From NCBI GenBank assembly GCA_021740585.1, contig JAIOZM010000025.1:1-49488 (forward strand): a stretch of 49,488 nucleotides of DNA, written 5' to 3'. Each line of letters begins with the position of its first letter. Positions within the stretch are counted from its first letter, which is position 1. Position numbers and translations under genes: made by a program. The notes below the pieces were generated by a model. It was not told the origin of the DNA. It was given only the letters and a program-made list of their open reading frames with translations, and did no database searches. Below are positions 1 to 7,899 of the stretch, one piece after another. The stretch is from Bacteroidales bacterium (GTDB lineage: Bacteria > Bacteroidota > Bacteroidia > Bacteroidales > GCA-2748055).

Positions 1-2010
1 CGCCTGCTGATACACATTCAATGCCGTATAACCCAATTTCTCATCAAGAACCGTATAGGGAGCTGAGAAACCAAAGCTTTCCATTCCAATAACCATTCCT
101 TTGGAACCAACTACTCCTGCCAGGGTTACAGGCAAACCTGCCGTTAGTCCAATGGTTGGTATATTATTAGGAAGAATATCTCTTTGGTAGGCAGGATCCT
201 GATCCCTGAATAAACCTTCAGATATTACAGATACCACTCTGACTTCAATTTTTTTCTTTTCTTCCAGCATAGCTGCGCCTTCAATTAAGGTCGAAACTTC
301 TGATCCGTTCGCTACAAGAATTAAGTCGGGAATATTTTCAGTATGCTTAACAATGTAAGCACCCTTTGTTGCTTTCAAGGCTTCTTCAAAACGGTTGGCT
401 GCTGGGATGTCTTTAATTCCCTGGCGCGATAAAATCAGAGCCGTTGGTGTCGATGTATTTTCAAGAGCCATTTTCCAGGCTACTGTCGTTTCGTGGGTAT
501 CAGCAGGTCTCAGAACGAGTACAGATCTGTCACCGCTATGATTTCTGAGATGTTCCATCAATCTTATTTGTGCTTCCTGCTCAACGGGTTGATGTGTAGG
601 ACCGTCTTCTCCCACTCTGAATGCGTCGTGTGTCCATACATATTTAACTGGCAATTCCATCAAAGCGGCCATTCGTACTGCCGGCTTCATATAATCTGAA
701 AATACAAAAAAGGTAGCACAGACAGGAATAATTCCGCCGTGCAGTGCCAGTCCGTTAGAAATAGCGGCCATCGTTAATTCGCTCACGCCTGCCTGAAGGA
801 AAGCTCCGCTAAAATCATTCTTCTTCAGGGCCTTGGTGTTTTTCAGGAATCCATCTGTTTTGTCTGAATTGGAAAGGTCGGCTGACGAAACTATCATATT
901 TTCAACCGCTTTAGCAAAATGTGCCAAGACTGTTCCTGAAGCACCTCGGGTAGGACTGTTTTCTTTTTGGGCAATTTTCGAATAATCAATTTCTGCCGGG
1001 GTATTGCTAAAGAATGTGTCTAGTTTTTCAGCCAGTTCATGATTCGCATTCATCCAGGCTTGTTCTTTTGCTTTTATTTCACTCGCTTTTTTTCGCTTCT
1101 CATCAAGTACTGCTTTATAGGCCTCCTTAACTTCAGGGAATATTACAAAAGGATTCTTTGGATCACCCCCAAGATTTATTATGGATTTATCAAAGGAAGC
1201 TCCAGCTTCTGACAGAGGCATACCGTGTGTTGAGGTTTTCCTTTCAAAATTTTCACCCGATTCTGTTAACGCCCCTTTTCCCATTATGGTTTTTCCAATA
1301 ATCAGAGTTGGTTTTTCAGTTTGAGCATTTGCATTTTTAAGAGCTTCCCTTATCTGATCGGCATTGTTTCCATCTATAGTAATAACATTCCAGTTCCAGG
1401 CTTTATACTTTGCAGCGGTATCTTCTGAAGTAACTTCGTTTGTGGTTGTGGATAACTGTATGTCGTTGGAATCATAGAACATAATAAGATTGCTTAATCC
1501 AAGATGACCTGCAATTCGTCCTGCTCCCTGAGAGATTTCTTCCTGAACTCCACCATCTGAAATAAAAGTATAGGTTTTATGAGCCATCCATTCACCAAAA
1601 CGGGCTACCAGAAATCGTTCGGCTATGGCCGCACCAACAGCCATGGTGTGACCTTGACCCAGTGGACCCGAAGTGTTCTCCACGCCTCTTTCCACATCTA
1701 CTTCAGGATGACCCGGGGTTGGACTTCCCCATTGCCTGAAATTTGAAATCTCATCCATAGAATATTTCCCAATTAGCGATAACTGTCCGTAAAGCATTGG
1801 AGACATGTGGCCGGGATCGAGGAAAAATCTGTCGCGGTTTCTCCAGGACATATCATCAGGATCAAAATTTAAAAACTCTGTATATAAAATATTGATAAAA
1901 TCTGCACCGCCCATCGCTCCGCCGGGATGTCCCGATTTTGCTTTTTCGACCATAGCTGCTGCTAATATCCTGATATTGTCTGCTGCTTTGTTTGCTAATT
2001 GAGTGTTCAT
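1..2010 (-). CDS. tkt: Transketolase (3' end off the left edge)
   Basis: The protein transfers two-carbon ketol units between sugar phosphates in the non-oxidative pentose phosphate pathway, using thiamine diphosphate in the cytosol. Reading the minus strand from an ATG at 2010 gives 670 uninterrupted codons to the window edge. The start is MNTQLANKAADNIRILAAAM, followed by the family hallmarks KSGHPGGAMG, DRFFLDPGHMSPMLY and NTSGPLGQG (TPP and substrate site), then the pyrimidine-binding domain with THDAFRVGEDGPTHQPVEQ and the C-terminal domain ending GYTALNVYQQA. Typical family length is about 670-680, so only a few residues should be missing. A weak promoter-like TACTTTCG (2048-2041, minus strand) lies 30 bases upstream. 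The family call is secure; the exact C-terminus is not visible. Confidence 0.97.
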   Translation of the reverse strand, partial: MNTQLANKAADNIRILAAAMVEKAKSGHPGGAMGGADFINILYTEFLNFDPDDMSWRNRDRFFLDPGHMSPMLYGQLSLIGKYSMDEISNFRQWGSPTPGHPEVDVERGVENTSGPLGQGHTMAVGAAIAERFLVARFGEWMAHKTYTFISDGGVQEEISQGAGRIAGHLGLSNLIMFYDSNDIQLSTTTNEVTSEDTAAKYKAWNWNVITIDGNNADQIREALKNANAQTEKPTLIIGKTIMGKGALTESGENFERKTSTHGMPLSEAGASFDKSIINLGGDPKNPFVIFPEVKEAYKAVLDEKRKKASEIKAKEQAWMNANHELAEKLDTFFSNTPAEIDYSKIAQKENSPTRGASGTVLAHFAKAVENMIVSSADLSNSDKTDGFLKNTKALKKNDFSGAFLQAGVSELTMAAISNGLALHGGIIPVCATFFVFSDYMKPAVRMAALMELPVKYVWTHDAFRVGEDGPTHQPVEQEAQIRLMEHLRNHSGDRSVLVLRPADTHETTVAWKMALENTSTPTALILSRQGIKDIPAANRFEEALKATKGAYIVKHTENIPDLILVANGSEVSTLIEGAAMLEEKKKIEVRVVSVISEGLFRDQDPAYQRDILPNNIPTIGLTAGLPVTLAGVVGSKGMVIGMESFGFSAPYTVLDEKLGYTALNVYQQA

Positions 2011-2191
2011 TCGTAAAAGTGTTTTTTGTGTTATAAAGCACGAAAGTAAGAAAAATAATTTTTAAGTGTGATTTTTTCCGGCTTTTTACATTAATGAGTA
2101 GGGAGTGTAGAGTTTTTGTATTAGGTTTTCACAATAAAATATGCAGATTAGCCCTAATTTTTTATTAATTATTAACCTAATTATTTGAAAT

Positions 2192-2739
2192 ATGGATAAA
2201 TCAACTAACAAAATTAATGACATTGAAACAGTGATAACAAGTAAAATTTATTTAATCAGAGGTGTAAATGTCATGATAGATAGTGATCTGGCTGCATTGT
2301 ACGGAGTAGAAACCAAAAGATTAAATGAGCAGGTAAAACGAAACCCGGAACGCTTTCCTGAAGACTTTATGTTTGTTTTATCTGATATTGAGTTTGAAAA
2401 CTTGAAGTCGCAATTTGCGACTTCAAGTTGGGGTGGGAGAAGATCTATTCCCTATGCTTTTTCTGAGCATGGAGTATTAATGCTCTCAAGCGTGCTTAAT
2501 AGTGATCGGGCAATAAAAGTGAATATCAGGATTATGCGTATTTTAATAATTTAAAAAAACTGACATTTTTACAAAAAGAACTTCTTTTAAAGTTTGAAAA
2601 AATGGAAGGGAAATTGGATTCGCATGATAAGAAAATAGCATTAATATTTGAATATCTTCAGCAATTTGAAAAGGCCAAAAGTGAAAGAGAAAAATATAAA
2701 AACCGGCCTAAAATTGGTTTTAAAAATCCAAATCTTTGA
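2192..2739 (+). pseudogene. ORF6N-domain protein, frameshifted
   Basis: The first 120 codons (2192-2554) encode an ORF6N domain, a phage-type DNA-binding module: IYLIRGVNVMIDSDLAALYG, RLNEQVKRNPERFPEDFMF and SSWGGRRSIPYAFSEHGVLM. The frame closes at a TAA right after NIRIMRILII. The expected C-terminal half continues in another frame from 2551 (LKKLTFLQKELLLKFEKMEG to KNRPKIGFKNPNL, stop at 2737-2739). One extra T in the T run at 2541-2544 would join the halves as NIRIMRIFNNLKKL and give a 182-residue protein, the usual length for this Bacteroidota family. So a single-base deletion is the likely cause, either a real inactivation or a homopolymer read error. These genes are common accessory genes; nothing else mobile lies next to it. 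Confidence 0.82.
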
Positions 2740-2804
2740 ATCCGGATATTAACAATATTTAGTTGCGACCGGTCAATTTCGCCCATTTATTTCACAGAAA
2801 AAAC

Positions 2805-2812
2805 TACCTTTG
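2805..2812 (+). promoter_or_regulatory. -7 promoter element of ychF
   Basis: TACCTTTG matches the Bacteroidota -7 consensus TAnnTTTG exactly and lies 14 bases before the ychF ATG at 2827. No clear -33 TTG is seen at the preferred distance. Confidence 0.65.
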
Positions 2813-2826
2813 CAAAAAAATAGACT

Positions 2827-3924
2827 ATGGGACTTCAATGTGGGATAATCGGTATTACAAATACCGGAAAAACAACGCTTTTTAACTGCTTATCTGAAAC
2901 AAAGGCAGTTGCCAGTAATTTTGCTTTTAGTACAAATAAATCAAATATTGGCGTTGTAAATGTTCGCGATCCACGGCTCGATAAGCTTGTGGAAATGGAA
3001 AAACCACTTAAAACAGTTCCTGCTACAGTTGATATTTTAGATATACCCGGACTTACAAAAGGTTCGAGTAAAGGTGAAGGGGTAGGGAACCAGTTTTTGT
3101 CCGACATAAGGAATACAGACGCCTTAATTCATGTGTTACGATGCTTCGATGATGAAAATCTGTCTCATGTTGATGGTTCAGTAGATCCGGTAAGAGACAT
3201 GGAAACCGTTGACCTTGAGCTGCAGGTTAAAGACCTTGAATCGGTTGAAAAAAAGATTATCCGATTAGAAAAGCTGGCCAAAACAGGCGATAAGGATGCC
3301 AGACATGGCGTTGAGGTTTTAAAGTTGTATAAAGATCATTTCGAATCATTCCAGAGCGCCCGCAGTATTAATATTAGCGAAAGTGATAAAAAGTATATTG
3401 ATGATCTTGCTCTCCTCACCAATAAACCCGTGCTTTATGTTTGTAACGTAGATGAAGCCTCAGCGGTAAGTGGTAATAAATATACTGAAAGGGTTAAAGA
3501 AGCTCTTAAGGATTCGGGAGCTGAAATACTAATTATTGCTGCTGGCTTGGAATCGGATATCGCAGAATTGGAAGATCCTGAAGACCAAAAAGCTTTTCTG
3601 GCAGATGTTGGACTTACAGAACCAGGTGTTAACCGTCTGGTACGATCGGCATATTCCATGCTTAATTTGCAATCCTTCTTTACGGTCGGACCTAAAGAAG
3701 TGCGTGCATGGACCATTAAAAAGGGAATGACAGCTCCACAGGCAGCGGGAGTAATTCATAGCGATCTCGAACGGGGTTTTATACGGGCTGAAACCATAAA
3801 ATACAACGATTATGTAACTTTGGGTTCAGAGCATGCCTGCAAAGAAAAAGGGAAACTTGCTCTGGAAGGTAAGAATTACGTTGTTCAGGATGGTGATCTT
3901 TTGAATATAAGGTTTAACGTATAG
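2827..3924 (+). CDS. ychF: Redox-regulated ATPase YchF (OLA1 family)
   Basis: YchF is an Obg-family P-loop ATPase that associates with the ribosome and is linked to stress responses. The 365-residue length is standard. Visible are the Walker A loop GITNTGKTT (residues 9-17; most YchF have NVGKST), the G3 region DIPGLTKGSSKGEGVGNQFL, the G4 segment CNVDEAS where YchF carries NxxE instead of the GTPase NKxD (explaining ATP preference), a helical A domain around 130-200, and the C-terminal TGS domain with FFTVGPKEVRAWTIKKG and ERGFIRAETI. It is a single-gene unit with its own -7 element at 2805. The NTGKTT loop is a mild deviation but keeps the catalytic Lys and Thr. Confidence 0.96.
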   Translation: MGLQCGIIGITNTGKTTLFNCLSETKAVASNFAFSTNKSNIGVVNVRDPRLDKLVEMEKPLKTVPATVDILDIPGLTKGSSKGEGVGNQFLSDIRNTDALIHVLRCFDDENLSHVDGSVDPVRDMETVDLELQVKDLESVEKKIIRLEKLAKTGDKDARHGVEVLKLYKDHFESFQSARSINISESDKKYIDDLALLTNKPVLYVCNVDEASAVSGNKYTERVKEALKDSGAEILIIAAGLESDIAELEDPEDQKAFLADVGLTEPGVNRLVRSAYSMLNLQSFFTVGPKEVRAWTIKKGMTAPQAAGVIHSDLERGFIRAETIKYNDYVTLGSEHACKEKGKLALEGKNYVVQDGDLLNIRFNV

Positions 3925-4023
3925 TCTTCAAATAAAAAATACAATTCTTTTAGCTTAAAAGCCTTACCTAAACCAGGAGATGCAAGGTCTTACGTCTCAA
4001 CTTCTGCACTTCAATTAGTTTAT

Positions 4024-4031
4024 TATATTTG
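4024..4031 (+). promoter_or_regulatory. -7 promoter element of the M14 peptidase gene
   Basis: TATATTTG is an exact TAnnTTTG match. It covers the TTG (4029-4031) that would otherwise be the most upstream in-frame start, so that TTG is probably promoter and not coding. Transcription starting about 7 bases downstream would leave a leader of only about 8-10 bases before the GTG at 4047. Confidence 0.7.
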
Positions 4032-4046
4032 CACAAAGCAAATCAC

Positions 4047-5729
4047 GTGAAAGCTAAGATATTCATTATATTATTTCTTTTTCCCGGTTTACAGCTAGTT
4101 GCGCAACCAAAGTTGGATTCAATTCGAGATATCCTGAAAAACAGAGGAGAAGTTTATTTGTCTTTGGAAAACGAAAAATACAAATCAGTTTACGAGGCTT
4201 CGCATTTACCTGGATTTGATCAAATTTTAAATGACTCGCCATTTTTATACCTGACCAATAGAGATACTTTGTTTATTAAACAACACCTGGAGGAAATTAG
4301 AATTCATCAGGCACCTTCCATGTTGATGGAATACAAAATGGCGTCGACCCGGGAAGAAGTTTTGCAGGGAATCGCGTATTCAAGCTACCCTTTATACCTC
4401 GAAATCATGCAATATTTTGCAGACAACTGGCCTGAAATATGCCGTATTGATACTATTGGATATACAATAAATGGAAGATTGCTGATTGCAGCACATCTTG
4501 CAAAGGATAATGATCTAAAGCCAGATAGGCCATCTTTTTTTTACAGTTCAAGTATTCATGGCGACGAAACTCTGGGCTATTCTTTTATGCTTATGCTGAT
4601 TAATGAACTTTTAGTAAATAATCAGAATCCGGAAATTAGCCATCTTTTAGAAAATGTAAATATTTACATTAATCCTCTTGAGAATCCTGATGGGACGTTT
4701 TATACTTCTGATTCAAGCGTTTTTGGATCGACAAGAAATAATGCGGCCGGAGTTGATTTGAACAGAAATTATCCCAACCCCGTTAAGGGTGATCATCCTG
4801 ATTTTAATTCCTGGCAACCGGAATCTATAGCTATGATGGATTATCTGGATAAAATCAGACCCAATCTTTCAGCCAATTTCCATGGTGGAGCTGAATTGCT
4901 TAATTATCCCTGGGATTCTTATTTTGAAAGGCATCCCGATGATGATTGGTTACGCATGATATGCTCTGAGTATGCCGATTCGGCTATGGCTAACAGGTCA
5001 GGCTATATGAGTGAATTCCCGGGGGGGATAAGCAATGGCTGGGACTGGTATCCTGCTTATGGGACACTACAGGATTACCTTACCTACTATTTACAGGGAA
5101 GGGAAGTAACCATCGAATTGCTTAATACCAAAACCGTACCTGAATACCTGATTAAAGAATTATGGGAAACAAATAAAACCAGCCTTTTAAATTATATGTT
5201 TCAGGCTGAATATGGATTACATGGACAGGTTAGCGATTCAATCACAGGTTTGCCAGTTAAGGCTAAAATTGAAATTCCTGAGCATGATAATCTAAAAAGC
5301 TACATTTATTCAGATGAGTCAAGCGGCTTTTTTGTCAGGTATCTAAAAGCCGGAAAGTATAATATCGAAGTTTCAGCAGATGGTTATCAGGTCTGGACTA
5401 TGACTGATTTTACTATAAATGACTATGAAACTCAATATGCAGATATTAAACTGAAACGACTTGAAGATACTATTCCTGTTCAGAAGGAGAGGGTTATTAT
5501 TGAGAATTTGTTTGAACAGAATATGGATCTTAAAATTAATAATCCTTCAGTTCAGAATTTGATTTTTAAAATTTTCGATTTAAATGGAAGACTTTATTAT
5601 TCAGCTGAGTTCAGACTTAATGAAGGTATAAATACCATACAGATTTCTCCAATCATACCAAAAGGATTTTATATTCTCAGATTGCAGTTCCCCGATACCG
5701 AAAAGAGCTTCAAAATCTTTAAATATTAG
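4047..5729 (+). CDS. Secreted M14 zinc carboxypeptidase with T9SS sorting domain
   Basis: This is a predicted exported metallocarboxypeptidase of about 560 residues. A signal peptide (MKAKIFIILFLFPGLQLVAQ) follows the GTG chosen as start; a TTG six codons earlier lies inside a -7 element. The M14 zinc ligands are the His and Glu of SSIHGDETLGY (about 171 and 174) and the His of LSANFHGGAE (about 279), with the substrate motifs NPLENPDGT and GVDLNRNYPNP between them, and a candidate catalytic Glu in VTIELLN. A carboxypeptidase regulatory-like beta domain follows (GLHGQVSDSITGLPVKAKIE), then a type-A T9SS C-terminal sorting domain (KIFDLNGRLYY to KGFYILRLQ, ending FKIFKY). It is therefore expected at the cell surface or in the medium. 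Substrate specificity cannot be read. Confidence 0.92.
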   Translation: MKAKIFIILFLFPGLQLVAQPKLDSIRDILKNRGEVYLSLENEKYKSVYEASHLPGFDQILNDSPFLYLTNRDTLFIKQHLEEIRIHQAPSMLMEYKMASTREEVLQGIAYSSYPLYLEIMQYFADNWPEICRIDTIGYTINGRLLIAAHLAKDNDLKPDRPSFFYSSSIHGDETLGYSFMLMLINELLVNNQNPEISHLLENVNIYINPLENPDGTFYTSDSSVFGSTRNNAAGVDLNRNYPNPVKGDHPDFNSWQPESIAMMDYLDKIRPNLSANFHGGAELLNYPWDSYFERHPDDDWLRMICSEYADSAMANRSGYMSEFPGGISNGWDWYPAYGTLQDYLTYYLQGREVTIELLNTKTVPEYLIKELWETNKTSLLNYMFQAEYGLHGQVSDSITGLPVKAKIEIPEHDNLKSYIYSDESSGFFVRYLKAGKYNIEVSADGYQVWTMTDFTINDYETQYADIKLKRLEDTIPVQKERVIIENLFEQNMDLKINNPSVQNLIFKIFDLNGRLYYSAEFRLNEGINTIQISPIIPKGFYILRLQFPDTEKSFKIFKY

Positions 5730-5780
5730 TCTCAACTTACTTTATGTCAAATCACTTCCCTAAGTTTCATCTTATTTTCT

Positions 5781-5788
5781 TACTTTTG
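5781..5788 (+). promoter_or_regulatory. -7 promoter element of the crcB operon
   Basis: TACTTTTG matches TAnnTTTG exactly, 15 bases before the crcB ATG. The leader is too short to hold a fluoride riboswitch. Confidence 0.6.
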
Positions 5789-5803
5789 ACAAATTTTTGA
5801 ACT

Positions 5804-6169
5804 ATGAATACAATGTTTGCTGTTTTCATCGGGGGGGGAGTAGGAAGTGTATCGCGATTTATGATGTCGAAGTTAATTACATCCAATTTTCAGAATATAA
5901 ATCCTTTAGCCACATTAGCGTCGAATTTTTTCAGTACCATTATTTTAGGGGTGATTATTTTTTTGTCGATTGAAAAAATTGAACTCTCAACAAATATTAA
6001 AGCTTTAATAATTATTGGCTTCTGTGGTGGCTTTAGTACCTTTTCAACCTTTTCTTTTGAGATGTTTGAATTGTTAAGAACCGGTAATTTGTATTTTGCA
6101 ATTCTTAATTTAGTTATCAGCATTACAGTGGGTATAGGTGTTTTATTTCTTCTCTCAAAAAGTATTTAA
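5804..6169 (+). CDS. crcB: Fluoride ion channel CrcB/Fluc
   Basis: Fluc channels export fluoride passively across the inner membrane as dual-topology dimers. The 121-residue protein has four hydrophobic helices and the family motifs GGGVGSVSRFMMS near the N-terminus, a polar helix with LASNFFSTIILG, and GFCGGFSTFSTFSFEMFEL (about 74-92), which carries the Phe-box and the central break that binds sodium. The next gene's ATG follows its TAA with no gap, so the two are co-transcribed. Many bacteria place a fluoride riboswitch upstream; none fits in the 74-base gap here. Confidence 0.93.
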   Translation: MNTMFAVFIGGGVGSVSRFMMSKLITSNFQNINPLATLASNFFSTIILGVIIFLSIEKIELSTNIKALIIIGFCGGFSTFSTFSFEMFELLRTGNLYFAILNLVISITVGIGVLFLLSKSI

Positions 6170-7807
6170 ATGAAGTTAATTTTTATAGTATTACTTTCAG
6201 TATTTAGCAGTCTGATTTCTTTTAGCCAAAATCCCGTAATTCCATCCAAAAAACCCAAATTAGTTATCGGCATTGTTGTCTCAGAGATGCGGTACGATTA
6301 TCTGCAAAGGTATTGGGATAAATTCGGTGAAGGCGGGTTTAAAAGAATAGTAAATAATGGTGTGGTTTGTAAAAATGCTCACCACGATTACCTGATCGCA
6401 GAATCTTCTGCCGGATTTGCAACCATAGCCACAGGTGCTTATCCTGCAAATCATGGTTTAGTGGCCGATTATTGGTACGACCGCTTACGGGATGAAATTC
6501 AGAGTTCCATTCGTGATGAACAAGTAGTGACCCTGGGAGGAGATTATGAGTCGGGAAAATTCTCCCCTTGGCAATTGAAATACAGTACCTTATCGGATGA
6601 ACTCAGACTTGCAAATAAATTTGACTCAAAAGTATTTTCAGTGTCAATGGATCCCAGAGCTGCGGTAATTAGTGGAGGACATGCTGCCAATGCAAGTTAT
6701 TGGTTCGATGATAAGACCGGCAAATGGATAAGCAGTTCGTATTATCTCGATAGTATGGTTAACTGGGTTAATGTATTTAACAGCAAAGGCTTTAGTGATC
6801 TTTACCTGAAGAATACCTGGAATACTCTTTATCCTATCGCAGAATATACCGAAAGTCTGGAAGATAACAGCTCCTATGAGAAGGGGATGAAGGGTCAGAA
6901 GACATTTCCTTATGATATTGGTTTACTTAGCACAGTTAAAAAGAAGGTGAAAGATTATTCTTTACTCAAAACCACTCCTTATGGCAACAGCTTTACTAAA
7001 GATTTTGCCATTTCTGCTATCGTTGAGGAAAAGTTGGGAAAGGATGAAATAACGGATTGGTTAAGCCTGAACTTTTCTGCAGGTAGTTTTCTGGGAGATA
7101 ACTATACTTCATGGTCGGTTGAGATGGAAGATATGTATCTTCGGCTTGATAAGGATCTGGAACATTTTCTGAGCTTTATTGACAAGGAAATTGGAATGAA
7201 AAATGTATTGATATTCATAACTGCTGAAAACGCTGTTTCGCACGATCCGGCTTATATGATGAATAAACGCATGCCATCAGGATATTTTAATTATAACTCG
7301 GCCATGATGTTGCTCAGATCATACCTGAATGTTATTTACGGGCAAGGCGATTGGGTAAAGTTTTATTATTCAAAGCAGATTTATCTGAACCGTGTTCTTA
7401 TTGATGATTCAAAACTTTCACTAAGTGAATTTCAGGAAAGAGTGGCGCGATTTATTCTTCAGTTCGAAGGAGTTTCAAATGTGCTTACATCAACCGATCT
7501 TATTCGGAATAACTACACCAAAGGAGAATTTGAGAAAATGCAAAAAACATACAATCAGAAACGATCGGGAGATATTATCCTGCAATTAAGTCCGGGCTGG
7601 GCAGAAACAGGAGTTGAAAGGGAGCATAGCTCTTCCTATAATTTTGACACCCATGTTCCTCTGGTTTTTTATGGATGGAAAACCGGACGGGGAGAAATAT
7701 CACGAAATATTTCAGTAACGGATATAATGCCAACCATTGGGTATCTTTTAAACATTTCAAGACCTCAATCCGTACAAGGAACTATTATCAATGAGCTGGT
7801 TGAATGA
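6170..7807 (+). CDS. Exported alkaline-phosphatase-fold protein (PafA-like) with degraded active site
   Basis: The 545-residue protein has a signal peptide (to about residue 19) and aligns over its length with PafA-type alkaline phosphatases: KPKLVIGIVVSEMRYDYLQR, GEGGFKRIVNNG, MEDMYLRLDKDLEHFL and SYNFDTHVPLVFYGW. The catalytic set is largely lost. Against PafA: the Asp of VDQMR is Ser38, the nucleophile Thr79 is Ser79, the Asp and His of the STDYxGH motif are Ser and Asp in SAGSFLGDNY, the Asp-His of TADHG is Glu-Asn in TAENAVSHDP, and the phosphate-binding Asn and Lys are Asp (YWYD region, DPR). Only the last His (DTHVP) remains. The fold call is firm; enzymatic phosphate release looks unlikely. 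It starts directly after the crcB stop, so it is translated from the same message. Confidence 0.85.
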   Translation: MKLIFIVLLSVFSSLISFSQNPVIPSKKPKLVIGIVVSEMRYDYLQRYWDKFGEGGFKRIVNNGVVCKNAHHDYLIAESSAGFATIATGAYPANHGLVADYWYDRLRDEIQSSIRDEQVVTLGGDYESGKFSPWQLKYSTLSDELRLANKFDSKVFSVSMDPRAAVISGGHAANASYWFDDKTGKWISSSYYLDSMVNWVNVFNSKGFSDLYLKNTWNTLYPIAEYTESLEDNSSYEKGMKGQKTFPYDIGLLSTVKKKVKDYSLLKTTPYGNSFTKDFAISAIVEEKLGKDEITDWLSLNFSAGSFLGDNYTSWSVEMEDMYLRLDKDLEHFLSFIDKEIGMKNVLIFITAENAVSHDPAYMMNKRMPSGYFNYNSAMMLLRSYLNVIYGQGDWVKFYYSKQIYLNRVLIDDSKLSLSEFQERVARFILQFEGVSNVLTSTDLIRNNYTKGEFEKMQKTYNQKRSGDIILQLSPGWAETGVEREHSSSYNFDTHVPLVFYGWKTGRGEISRNISVTDIMPTIGYLLNISRPQSVQGTIINELVE

Positions 7808-7899
7808 AATAAATACTGAAGATTATAAAAAACTTATTATGTTTAAAGTTTGAAAACGAAATCTTCTATATATGTTTTAACATTAAAAAAAGACTTATC

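Noticed and set aside
5730-5803. Fluoride riboswitch upstream of crcB
   Set aside because: The gap is 74 bases, a -7 element lies only 15 bases before the start, and no riboswitch-like core was visible.
6170-7807. Sulfatase instead of alkaline-phosphatase-like protein
   Set aside because: There is no CxPxR or SxPxR formylglycine motif; the conserved scaffold motifs follow PafA-type phosphatases.
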